A stretch of 64,000 nucleotides of DNA from Phytophthora sp. 'mugwort' (taxonomy: Eukaryota > Oomycota > Peronosporomycetes > Peronosporales > Peronosporaceae). The stretch is from the NCBI GenBank assembly GCA_033558025.1, contig JAUCEF010000004.1:620001-684000 (forward strand), given 5' to 3'. Positions 19,631-29,052 of this stretch are shown here, one piece after another (the stretch's first letter is position 1; each line of letters begins with the position of its first letter). Made by a program: the position numbers and the translations under genes. The notes under the pieces are model-generated. The model saw only the letters and a program-made list of their open reading frames with translations. It had not been told where the DNA came from and searched no databases.

Positions 19631-22597
19631 CTACTTGGTCTTCTTCTTCTTATCAGAACTCTTGGCTTTGTCGTTGGGGTTCTTCTTGTCGGGTTTGTCC
19701 TTGTTGCCTGCTTTGCTGACGCGCTTCTCGGTTGTCTTGGCGCCATCTTTCGCCTTCTTCTTGGTAACGGGATCTTTGGACTTCGTTTTAGACGTAGAGG
19801 CTCCTGTCTTCTCCTCTTTCGTCTTCGTTGTCTTCTTCTTCTTCTCGTCTTTCTTCCCAACTTTGGCCTTGGATTGACCTTTCTTGTCCTTCCCTTTGGC
19901 TTTGACTTTGGATTTATCCTGGGTCTTGTCCTTCTTGTCCTTCTTGTCCTTAGCGGTCGTGGGCTTCCTCTTTGCAGTAGTTTTCTTCCCCTTTTTGCCC
20001 TTCTTGCCGTCCTTGGCATCGTCATAAGTTTCACGCCAATTCGGGTCTCCTTCCTTTGCAATGGTAACAGCTGCGCTCTTCTTCTTGAGCTTGCGACGCA
20101 GGCGCTTCATCGCGTAGCGCTCCATTGCGGCACGTTTACGGCGTTTACGCCACTCCATCAAGAAGCCTAGAAGCAACACAAGCCCAACGCTCGAGAGACC
20201 GATGATGAGCCCCCACGGCAGCGGACGCTGGTACACCCACGAGTACTCATTTCGACCATCTTCGAAGGTTTCGTCCACGTTTCCTGCGGGGTCTCGAGCT
20301 CGGATACGCATACGGAAAGAACCCGAGTCCAGCCAGCTTCCGTAGTCAACTTCTCCCAGTGTTAGCGTCCAGTTGCGGACGACGAGCTGCTCGACCGTGT
20401 CGAGCAAATAGTACTCGAATACGCAGTAGGGTTTGTCGCTTTCAAACTTGAACACAGTGTCAGTACTTCCGCTTGTAGGCACCAAAGTGAACTGCGCCAG
20501 CGGCCGTCGAGCGTCGCGATACCAGACGTCGTTCTCATAGAAATCTGGCGCTGTGAGTCCACCCAGAACCAGCACATTCCGCTTAAAGATCGCACCGGCA
20601 TGACCGGAGCGCGGCTTGGGTCTCCACTGGCAAATGCTCTCTTGGACATCCACGAAAACGTCTCGAAGTACTTGAACTTGATCTACTCCTAGAACATCAG
20701 CCCAACGACGACGGCCGGTTGTTGCGTCTCTCACCTTGTTGCCAATGTGCGTGCAGCCGTCCCAGTTCGTCTCGTCTTGGATAGTGGTCGTTGTTTCACC
20801 TGCTTCCTCCTCGCCGTTGGCTCCCTGGATTACCTTCACATTAACATACTCTTGGCCTTCATACTCTGTTGGTTGTACCGTGCATTGCTCGACCACAAGC
20901 TTTGCCAAGGCAATGTAGTCGCAAATGGGCATGAGTTCCCGTAGCGCAATCGTTTGGTCATACGAAAAGGTTGTAAGGTCTTGGATCATGTTCACGCCGA
21001 CAACACCCAGCGCAAGTGCATCCGTATCTATCATCGTCCGCAGATAGGACACATGACTAGTCGGTCTTACATACTCCGCCGAAGCTGTGCCGGACGAATA
21101 GTCAGTGACCCAGCTCGAGTCGCCTCCCTTCCAGACCCAAACATCTTCCAACGTTCGTTCCGCATCCTCACCAAACATTAGAAGCAGTTGATCGTCTGGG
21201 TCATCGCCAGACGTTTGGTCCGGAGCACCTGGCAGCACGAGGGTCACGTGTTTGGCCCGAGCTGTCCAGGGGGCTGTCTCACTTATTCGAGTCCACGTAG
21301 ACCCGGAGGCACTTGCCCACACGTCGTTCACTAGCTCCGTTTGCGCTTGTCTAGTGTCTTCCTCGTTCCTTGAAGCTCCTGTGCGTCCACCGAGGATATA
21401 AAGCAGAGACTTGAACACCACCATTGAATGTTCCCCGCGAGGGGAGAATTCTGCGTGAAGCTTGAGCATCTTCCAGTGCTGACCGTCCGTGGACGTCCAC
21501 ATATCGTTCAGATATGCGCGATAGCCACCGCCACACGCAAACTCTTCTCCTGACGGGCGTTTTCGAGCATTCTCCTCCATTCCACAGTTTCCTAACTCGA
21601 TCAGTGCGTAGCCACCGGACAAGTACAGGGCGTCGTTGAACACGGCCATGGCGTGGAACTCACGTGGCGACCACATGTTGCACACGCAAAAGCCTGTTGC
21701 GGTGGCTTCGTCTACTTGACACGACGCGTCGCCCTCGCACTGGTCGTCATCCTCGCATTGAAGCTCTGGACGTGATGCCTTGTGCACTAACGCGCTTTGT
21801 GGGTAAGCACAGCCTGGCGTCACGAGTTTCCACGACGATCCAGCGTCGCTGCTGCGCCAAACATCATTCTTCAGCACAGCAAACTCGAGCCATCGAGCAT
21901 TGTGTGGAGCCATCGTTCCTGGGCCGGTACCGCCACGAAATTGAGCTTGCGGTACTGGGAAGTGTTCACGTGCGCGACCACCGAAGACGAAGAGTTCATT
22001 CTGAAAGGCAAGAGCGACGAAGTTTCGGCGAGGAGAAAACATATTATCGGCCAGGTAGGCGCCAGGAGGTTTCGTAGGGTCATCGCATCCGGACGGAGGA
22101 GTAACAGCCCACGCAGCGGCAGCACAAGAGATCCATTCGGAATACGTGATGCCCCGTGGTGGCCGCTTGCCGTTATTCGTCTGCAACCACGTGACATTTG
22201 CCACGATCTGTGGTAATGGATCTCCCCACTTGGTAATCTTGAGGATGTTCGTCTGGACGTTCCACGTCGGTCCGGTTGTACTCCACACATCGTTGCGCAT
22301 TGCACCACCGCCAGGGTATGCTCTTAGGTCTTGCGATCCTTGAACATTCGAGTCACCACCCAACACAAAAAGCCTCGCTTTCTGTCCTGTACTTCGCACG
22401 TAGTCGTCACTGAAGTCCAATGCTGCTACTGCGTGACCATGTCGACTTGTCCAAGGTGTGATCTCTCGCACGGCTGCATTCGTGTGCTTTAAGCCACTGA
22501 CCTGCGCCCAATTCGCAGCTTCGACGCAGTACCAGGAGACCAGGAAAAACAATGACACTGAACACCTTGCCATGAGATTCCATCGATGCTGACCCAT
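19631..22597 (-). CDS. Secreted/type I membrane kelch-repeat protein with lysine-rich cytoplasmic tail
   Basis: From the ATG at 22597 the product is 988 residues. In-frame ATGs at 22675 and 22573 are alternatives; 22597 leaves an initiator-like motif upstream and gives a good signal peptide ending near CVEA. The ectodomain has kelch-type repeats (GHAVAALDF...LFVLGGD; RNFVALAFQNELFVFGGR; REFHAMAVFNDALYLSGGY; EHSMVVFKSLLYILGGR; HAGAIFKRNVLVLGG) each followed by NDVW-type turns, with a small Cys-rich insert (CEDDDQCEGDASCQVD) like an EGF module. A transmembrane helix at about 793-813 (WGLIIGLSSVGLVLLLGFL) precedes a 175-residue tail rich in Lys. Attractin-like architecture suggests adhesion or sensing; the ligand is unknown. 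Confidence 0.85.
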   Translation of the reverse strand: MGQHRWNLMARCSVSLFFLVSWYCVEAANWAQVSGLKHTNAAVREITPWTSRHGHAVAALDFSDDYVRSTGQKARLFVLGGDSNVQGSQDLRAYPGGGAMRNDVWSTTGPTWNVQTNILKITKWGDPLPQIVANVTWLQTNNGKRPPRGITYSEWISCAAAAWAVTPPSGCDDPTKPPGAYLADNMFSPRRNFVALAFQNELFVFGGRAREHFPVPQAQFRGGTGPGTMAPHNARWLEFAVLKNDVWRSSDAGSSWKLVTPGCAYPQSALVHKASRPELQCEDDDQCEGDASCQVDEATATGFCVCNMWSPREFHAMAVFNDALYLSGGYALIELGNCGMEENARKRPSGEEFACGGGYRAYLNDMWTSTDGQHWKMLKLHAEFSPRGEHSMVVFKSLLYILGGRTGASRNEEDTRQAQTELVNDVWASASGSTWTRISETAPWTARAKHVTLVLPGAPDQTSGDDPDDQLLLMFGEDAERTLEDVWVWKGGDSSWVTDYSSGTASAEYVRPTSHVSYLRTMIDTDALALGVVGVNMIQDLTTFSYDQTIALRELMPICDYIALAKLVVEQCTVQPTEYEGQEYVNVKVIQGANGEEEAGETTTTIQDETNWDGCTHIGNKVRDATTGRRRWADVLGVDQVQVLRDVFVDVQESICQWRPKPRSGHAGAIFKRNVLVLGGLTAPDFYENDVWYRDARRPLAQFTLVPTSGSTDTVFKFESDKPYCVFEYYLLDTVEQLVVRNWTLTLGEVDYGSWLDSGSFRMRIRARDPAGNVDETFEDGRNEYSWVYQRPLPWGLIIGLSSVGLVLLLGFLMEWRKRRKRAAMERYAMKRLRRKLKKKSAAVTIAKEGDPNWRETYDDAKDGKKGKKGKKTTAKRKPTTAKDKKDKKDKTQDKSKVKAKGKDKKGQSKAKVGKKDEKKKKTTKTKEEKTGASTSKTKSKDPVTKKKAKDGAKTTEKRVSKAGNKDKPDKKNPNDKAKSSDKKKKTK

Positions 22598-22644
22598 TTG
22601 TCTACTTTGATATCGCGCATCAAATGTACGTACGCAGCAAAGTA

Positions 22645-22651
22645 AGAATGA
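22645..22651 (-). promoter_or_regulatory. Oomycete initiator-like TCATTCT
   Basis: On the minus strand TCATTCT is followed by TACTTTG, resembling the oomycete initiator with its flanking element. It lies about 50 bases upstream of the ATG at 22597 and inside the longer frame from 22675, so it favours the shorter start. Confidence 0.4.
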
Positions 22652-22675
22652 ATAACACGCTAGCACACACTTCAT

Positions 22676-22936
22676 TTATCTATTTCCAGACGGAAAAGGA
22701 TTGCTAAAAATGGCTGAAGATGACACGCACTCGATCTGAACTTCGGTTAGGTGGCTGACCGGGTCTCCTCCATTTTGCTTTGTGAGATTGTTAGCCGCGT
22801 GACGGACATCATGCTGCCTATGCCCTTGCTTCCTGTCTAGCTCCACTTGACGGTGCTGTATGTCTTCAGTGTCAAGCTCGACGCCAGGAGTGAACGACTC
22901 CTGCCGTTGTATACGTAGGCTCGTCATTGTCGGCAC
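22676..22936 (-). CDS. Possible small hypothetical ORF upstream of the kelch gene
   Basis: This 86-residue open frame ends directly before the most upstream ATG of the kelch frame. It is hydrophilic (Gln, Asp, Glu, His-rich) with no recognised motif. It could be a small gene, a remnant or chance. Confidence 0.2.
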   Translation of the reverse strand: MPTMTSLRIQRQESFTPGVELDTEDIQHRQVELDRKQGHRQHDVRHAANNLTKQNGGDPVSHLTEVQIECVSSSAIFSNPFPSGNR

Positions 22937-24118
22937 TATTCGTCAGCAGGTTCGTCATCAGTTCGCCTCTGGTGGTTTGAGAAACCTTGTCACTGAAAAG
23001 CGATCGGCGTACAGCGCCTGATTAATCGTTGACTTAAAGACTATCGTATTCTACCAAGGTTATAAGAGCGCTGTCCAAATAATAAATCGATCGATTTTTT
23101 CTGCCTATTTTTTCCTCTGAAGTAGCGCACTAAAAAGCAGGGTGTCGAAAGCACCTCTTTATAATGGGGTAAAAAGAAAGAGGTCCGGCACCTCATTCTT
23201 TTGGGCGGAGACTGATTATTTGGCATTGAGGAGCGAAAAGTGGGCGGACCTGGAGGAATTCGCTGGTATGGAAAATGGCGCGATGCTTTAAACAAGCGCC
23301 CAGACGGTCACGGCCTATGGACGTCGACGACGACATCTGTAGTAGAATAAAATATTAATTCGGTTGTTGTAACTGAAGAGGATGATGTTGAAGCAACAGA
23401 TGAACAACTATAACTTGGCGGAGGAAGAGCTCCTGGTACTGTGCTTGTTGAACATCATGCTTATTGTTTCTCTTGGGCAACTTGATAGAAGATCGGTTCG
23501 CAGACCTATCCAGGAGAATATTGTGTTTCGGACCGACTTTTTCGCCACATTGAAAGCCCGCCCAGATGCTGGAGATTAAGACCACAAACCTTTGTCCTTT
23601 TCCTCTCCGCGAATCATTACACGTGCTTGAGTAGCTGGAGAAGCGTTATCACTTGAAATTGAGTTGCGTACGTTCGCCTGGGTATGTCAATGCGTTCGTC
23701 TTGGAGTGTCGGCGATGGCGGTCTTGCGTGCGCGCGGAGTTGACGTGCAAGGGAAATAGATCAATATTAAGTTGGATGGGTTTTCTCCAAAATAAATTAA
23801 GAGCTGCTTGCAGGACTTGGACAACTCGACGCTTTATTTGACTTCGTTTTTCGGGGCAAAAACTTGGCAGGCACAAAAACGATCTATTTTCTATTCGGAC
23901 AGAGCTCTAATGATACTCAACATGTGATACGAAGACTTCGTAACAAATGCAGTTGGTCGCTGGACGAGTTTTTTCTTCTTCTGAGCGACATAGTAAACTT
24001 TGTTAAGTTAATCTGCGTACGTTTCACATAAAGACCCCGTTATCTTTTTTTTCTAACCCAGCGAAGACAGACTTAGCGTTGTGATGCCTTGCAAAACGGT
24101 GTTTCCTTTCGTTGTTTA
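22937..24118. other. Gene-poor, AT-rich region without a supported gene
   Basis: Only short open frames interrupted on both strands occur here, with homopolymer runs and no family motif. The stretch around 23360-23580 looks like degraded coding sequence on the plus strand, but it could not be assigned. Confidence 0.4.
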
Positions 24119-25807
24119 AATGTACGAGAACCATGGAAGTAGCGACGGCTTGACGAACATATTGGGGTACGCCTCTCCAGACTCGGCTGAATCGACCGTG
24201 TCTTCCATGGCTGCCATGCTTTGCTGGAACTGGGCTATGGCATCCTCCAGGACGGTCTCATTGGAGAATGGCGACATGGAGTAAGCACTAAGCACCGAAT
24301 TGGATGCTGGAATCGGACGGTAGAAGCGCGCGGCCAGGTAAGACAGCAACGGGGCACGTCCGACGGGATCACGTAGTCGAACGGATCGACATTGACACCC
24401 TTATTCGTTGGTAGCGATGCGTTGTAGAGCGCTGGGGCACTGAAAGGTGCCGCTTGACTGTGCCACGACACTGGTCCGTTCCATGAAGTGATGCTTGATG
24501 TCGTTCTGGAAAACCAGATTGGTCACGAGCTTAATAAGGTCGTAGCACGTGAACGACGACGGGAAGTCGTTGACACCCCAGACAATTGTCGTACGAGCTG
24601 CCCACGTCTGCAACTCAGAGTCGTTCTGGATAGCCTCTTCCGAGTCGTAATATAGGCTTTCACGTAGGATGTGACGAAGGTCTTGACGATTGAATAGTAC
24701 GTCGCCCCATACTTGACTAGCGGTGACTCGGTAAATACTCAAGGCCATTGTCTGCGATGTCGGCGGGACCGTCCTTAGCCAGTGACGTGTTCGAGAACTC
24801 GGCGTAGATGTAGCGCATGGATCCATTTGCTCTGAATTGATTGGTCGTATGGTGAGTTGACTGAGAACAGGATCACTCCACCAATGTACTCGAGCGCCAT
24901 ATTAGGGAAGAAATGGTAGTTCAGAGCACGTAGATCGGGTGCTCCTCAGCCATACTCCGCATCATCTCGACCTGGATTGGGATCGAGACCAGGTGCGTGT
25001 GCACTAGGTGGGACATCTGATGGAAATTGAGTTCCGTCGCATCCAGCGCCATCTTGGCCACTCTCCCGCCGAGTCCTCCTTCGTGTACGTAATCCCGTAT
25101 CCACGATCTTGATCGCCAAAGGCAGTAGCAAACCGTTGGCGTCATTGTTGCAGAAAAAGCCGACGACATTGGGCGCGTACTTTGACTCGGTCTTGCTACA
25201 GTCCGTGTACTGTCCCATGGCCGAAAAGTCCTGTACGAAGACCTTGTGGCTCGAGATAGCAGCGTCGATGGTATCATCATTATACTGCTCAGGTACCAAC
25301 GAGTGCGAAAGATTGTGGAGCGGATCCGACCACTCGCTCGAGTTGACGAGCTGGATCTTGTAGCCGCGAATGCCCAGACGCCTGGCACCGAAGTTCTCGT
25401 CGCTGTTGTTGAAGGCTTAAGGAGTGTCCATCAGTCCAGCGTTCTCAAGGACATCGTAGCCGGCCTTGAAGCTCTCCAGTGACTTATACGGCCCCAACGC
25501 CTGCAGAGTTGTCTGGATCGTTAATGCGTTAGGGTTTTCCAACGCAGATAGCGTTTGCCACTTGAGAGATCAGCGTCGTATAACAGTGACGGAATCGCCA
25601 TAGCGGGGGCCTGGGTTCAGTGGGTAATGCGTGTCCCCAACGAGGAATTCTCGGGCGACGTTGGTGATCTGGTACGAGGTTGTGTTCACTGTAGCAAAGC
25701 GTATCGTATCGTTAGCCGACGGAATACTCAGCACCGCGGTAGCCACTGGAACAAATGATCAGGATCCAGGCTAACGTCGCGAGAGTTTTGCGCAGTGTGG
25801 ACTTCAT
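24119..25807 (-). pseudogene. Broken secreted lipoxygenase
   Basis: Lipoxygenase sequence is spread over several frames on the minus strand. The ATG at 25807 starts a signal peptide-like stretch (MKSTLRKTLATLAWILIICS) that soon meets a stop. Middle fragments hold VFVQDFSAMGQY, YAPNVVGFF and LLPLAIKIVD. The iron-ligand region reads FHQMSHLVHTHLVS...EEHPIYVL (about 24924-25022); the spacing is H-x3-H where lipoxygenases have H-x4-H, and the usual Glu after the THLV block is not there. A frameshift follows directly: LNYHFFPNMALEYIGG continues in another frame. Later fragments include LYYDSEEAIQNDSELQTW, and the C-terminus ends in PSLLPWFSYI near 24119. Lipoxygenases oxygenate polyunsaturated fatty acids such as arachidonate. 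This copy is non-functional. Confidence 0.75.
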
Positions 25808-25924
25808 CGCGGACTTTTGGGCGAATTGAACAATGAACAGGTTTAGCAACTACAGTATTACTTGCCTTGGGTACTCGTGCTCCAGGATTCCTAAGGTGTC
25901 ATCCTCTCAAGTCTTAGCGTGACT

Positions 25925-27400
25925 TCTGGACCAACATTTTGAAACGAGCTAAAAATAACTGTAGGATAGATAGATGGCTGGTCCGATTTTAGGCCGGCCT
26001 TCTTCTTTCTGGGACGACCAAGTTTCCACTTTGTCGAAGTGTTTGGCGTAGCGTTGCTAGGCATAGCTTCATCTGGCGTAGCCGCGTTGACGATGGCTTC
26101 AGGGACGTCAGGGTAGTAGGCCAGATACTTCTTCGGAATCGAAAAGTACTTTGCTGACAGTAACTTAACCTTTTTTGGCGGGCTCCTTTATGGGGTGTCG
26201 TGGAAGCTGCACACCAGAGATTGACGCTTCCCATATACTTCCAACATTTGCGCCAAATAATTCCATCAACACTGCTTTCCTAATGTGATCGACGTTGTCC
26301 GGATCTACCTTGCAAGTGTGATTGAGTCACCGTCTGCTATGTCGACTGTTTTGCGCGCAGTGCTAAGGCCATTGTCAATCTTGAAAAGATAACTGGAAGT
26401 GTAGCCTGATAGTTGCGACATAAAATATTTGTCGAGAAGTGAACTCCACCCGACGAAGAATGGGCAACTGGGGTCATTGTGATCTAAAAATTTGCCGTTC
26501 ACACTATTGACCGTGTTCACTTTTTCTACAAGCTCCATCGGGGTGTAAAATTTTTCTCCAAGCATTGCGCGACGGCACCATGCCACGACGCGGGCAACAA
26601 ATTTGTGGGAGTGACCAGGGAGCAAAAAGCAAAGGACAACTTTTTTATAGGGGAAAATGACTGACAAGCGCAAAAAACATCATCACTGCTTTCAATTTAT
26701 TTTGACACACACAGTTGTCAAGAACACTGAGACAGACCTCCGCCGCTGGTATTCCGCAGCTTGCATCCCTTTGTATTGTCGATAAATGATGCAGAAGCCG
26801 GAGACTACAAAGAGCGTCTGCCGCGTTCATCGTAAAACTACACGTTGTTCTGCCCATTCGATATGTCCGCAATTACGAAGTTCTGTATCATCAAATTGCT
26901 GTTGAAATAGTCTGCTGAAGGACGACAAAGACCATAGTACGGCATCGAAATACCACCTCCATAATCTTCTGCTTGGATTTGTACACGACAGTATACTTTT
27001 TTTAGTCGCACATTCATCATCATCAAGATAATTTTCGTCATCAGCAGCAACGTCGTCGGTCGTATCGAATATAACGTCGTTAGGTAGAACTACGAACGCA
27101 GCAGTCACAAACATCCTCCGCCGTACGATTTAGACGAACACCAGGGAAGTAGTATCGCACGTACTGGATGAAGCGGGAGTAACTTAATGTGCAGGCGTCA
27201 GGATTAACTCGGGTTGTGGCATCCACGTTGCGAGAGTGTATTATCTTCAACGTCAGTTTGGGTTCGGCGAAATACTGACGCGGGCGTCGGTGAGCGCATG
27301 GATCCTCCAATATCCAGGTAGCACAGTGAGCTTTGAAACGAGCGACATCGGCTTCAGTAAACGCGTGCGAGGGTGCAAGTTTCGCGCGTTTTGTATGCAA
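25925..27400 (-). pseudogene. Decayed transposase-like gene
   Basis: Fragments in different frames on the minus strand read in one order. An N-terminal block starts MHTKRAKLAPSHAFTEADVA (from 27400) and includes RFIQYVRYYFPGVRLNRTAE. Next come EDYGGGISMPYYGLCRPSAD and IADISNGQNNV, then VCLSVLDNCVCQNKLKAVMM (26645-26872) and, after a frameshift, VLCFLLPGHSHKFVARVVAW (26305-26673). The last block has frameshifts (one at a run of six A near 26175) and a basic AT-hook-like GRPRKKKAG end. The D-N...N-K / G-H-S-H spacing resembles the core of DUF7869-like, transposase-derived proteins. The assignment rests on pattern only. No terminal repeats were found. Confidence 0.55.
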
Positions 27401-29052
27401 CGATTAATTCCAAGCTCTAGAACATTCCTTAGTCTAGCTACACGACTCCCACCAACCGGTATGCCCTCATCACCCGCTCCGAGAGTCCTAGCTGTAGAAG
27501 TTGGAGCACGAACCTTCCGACTGCTGCCACTCTTTGCCGCCTTGGCCAGTGTCCCATGTGTCCCAGTCTTGGTGCATCTGCTTCACCCTCTCCTCACCCA
27601 GGATCACGACGGCCCGCTTATATTCTACCGCCTTCCGCTCCGACGCGTTTTGCCGTTTTCGCAGCGGCCTCAGGCTCTGTGAGCCACCTCCATGGCGTCG
27701 TGTCATTTGATTTCGAAGGCTGAATTAAAAATGATAAGAGCCCTCGGCATCCCTCCGCACTAGGCATCCGTTTCGCAACCACCCCTTGATAAAAATAAGT
27801 AATTCCCGCCATCCGTTTCATGTAGTTCCCGCGCGCATCCGGAGTATATGGATAGTAGCTTCGTATACCGTTTTTTGAGAGAGGGTGAAAGACATAATCG
27901 GAGGCGAGCGGTTGCGAGGTCGCGTAGCCGTAGCAAACCCGCACGAGGTGCCCGCAAAGCAGGGTCGCGCAGTATTTGCCAAGGCGGGCCCAGCGCTGAG
28001 CATTCCAGCGAGCCGAGCACTGTAGCGGGCCGAACTTAGACAACTCGTTTTCTCGCAGGAGCGCAGCGAAGCAAGCAAACCCCCGCGATGCCATCCATTT
28101 TGGAAAAAGGTAAACGTATTACAGACTTGGTTTCATTATAGATGTCCTTTTTATTGAGTGTGTACGTAACCTCTGCCGGAGTATATGTACACGGTCAGGA
28201 GTTACTGTATACAAGTGTCGAGGCTTCGCTGTAGTGTAACCGTGCACGTGGTCCAGGTTTTAAGGAGACCCACAGTTTCGCCCGAAGTTCAGGGTCCTTT
28301 CTGCAAGATTTTTTTTGTAGTTGACCATTTCTTGTTCAGGCACTTTCGATTGAAACGCTTAAATTAAGGAGTTTCACTCGCTTCGGACGTCTAGCGTCAT
28401 ACTGCAGTTAATGTGCTCGCGTGCCACGTTCAGCTTTTTTCATCCGTTGACGAAGATGACGCGAAGGTAATCGGTACATTGTTGGCAACTAAGACCTTTA
28501 CGTTGTTGGCACGTGGGGTAAGCTTATGGACCCGATGCTGAGGTAGTTCCACCACGCCTCTTCTCTAAAAGTAGGTATGATTGCGTTCTGGTCTCTACGA
28601 GCAAATCTGCCGCCAGTTGCTCCACTTTCCGCGATCTCCTGCTTGTGAAGCACTCCCCGAGAGCATCAGCTGCTTGCAAAATTGTATGTTCTTGATCTTC
28701 GTCAGTAATAATTATTGTAGCAATTCCAGCACCCATTGACAATATCGAGCAGCATTTCTCGAGCAAGTCGTTGGCGTTCTACGCTGAGCTTCCGATGGCT
28801 GACAAATGTCTTCCACTATTGGGGACGCTTGATATTTTGAAGCAAGAGCTTCGCGGCACAGCCCTGCAGCGTGCCATTCGGCAGAATTGGTCCGACAAGC
28901 AGGTCACCATCGACGAACATCGAGATGATGCACTCCATTGAGAAGTACAGTCGAATCGAGCAGCAATAGAAGGCTAGTTACAACCGACGTATAAGAGTTC
29001 AAGATGGTTTATTTGCTTAATAGTTCGATCCGCTATGGGAATCTATGCTTGT
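27401..29052. repeat. Repeat-derived, gene-poor sequence
   Basis: No intact gene is supported. An open frame of 158 codons on the minus strand (27618-28094) and a 72-codon one (27488-27706) look like pieces of a dispersed repeat rather than a conserved protein. A short fragment at 28732-28941 (+) reads like protein, but it lacks a start, a family or a continuation. The rest is AT-rich spacer. Confidence 0.35.
28732..28941 (+). pseudogene. Possible gene fragment of unknown family
   Basis: One frame reads a protein-like amphipathic sequence including MADKCLPLLGTLDILKQELR and TALQRAIRQNWSDKQ before a TGA at 28939. An in-frame ATG lies at 28795. No upstream coding continuation was found. It may be a relic or a short exon. 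Confidence 0.2.

Noticed and set aside
23355..23585. Harbinger-type transposase fragment
   Set aside because: Only weak resemblance of a short stretch to transposase N-termini; no catalytic motif was found.
27236..27682. 148-codon plus-strand frame as a gene
   Set aside because: It overlaps transposase-like and repeat fragments and has no conserved pattern or codon bias.
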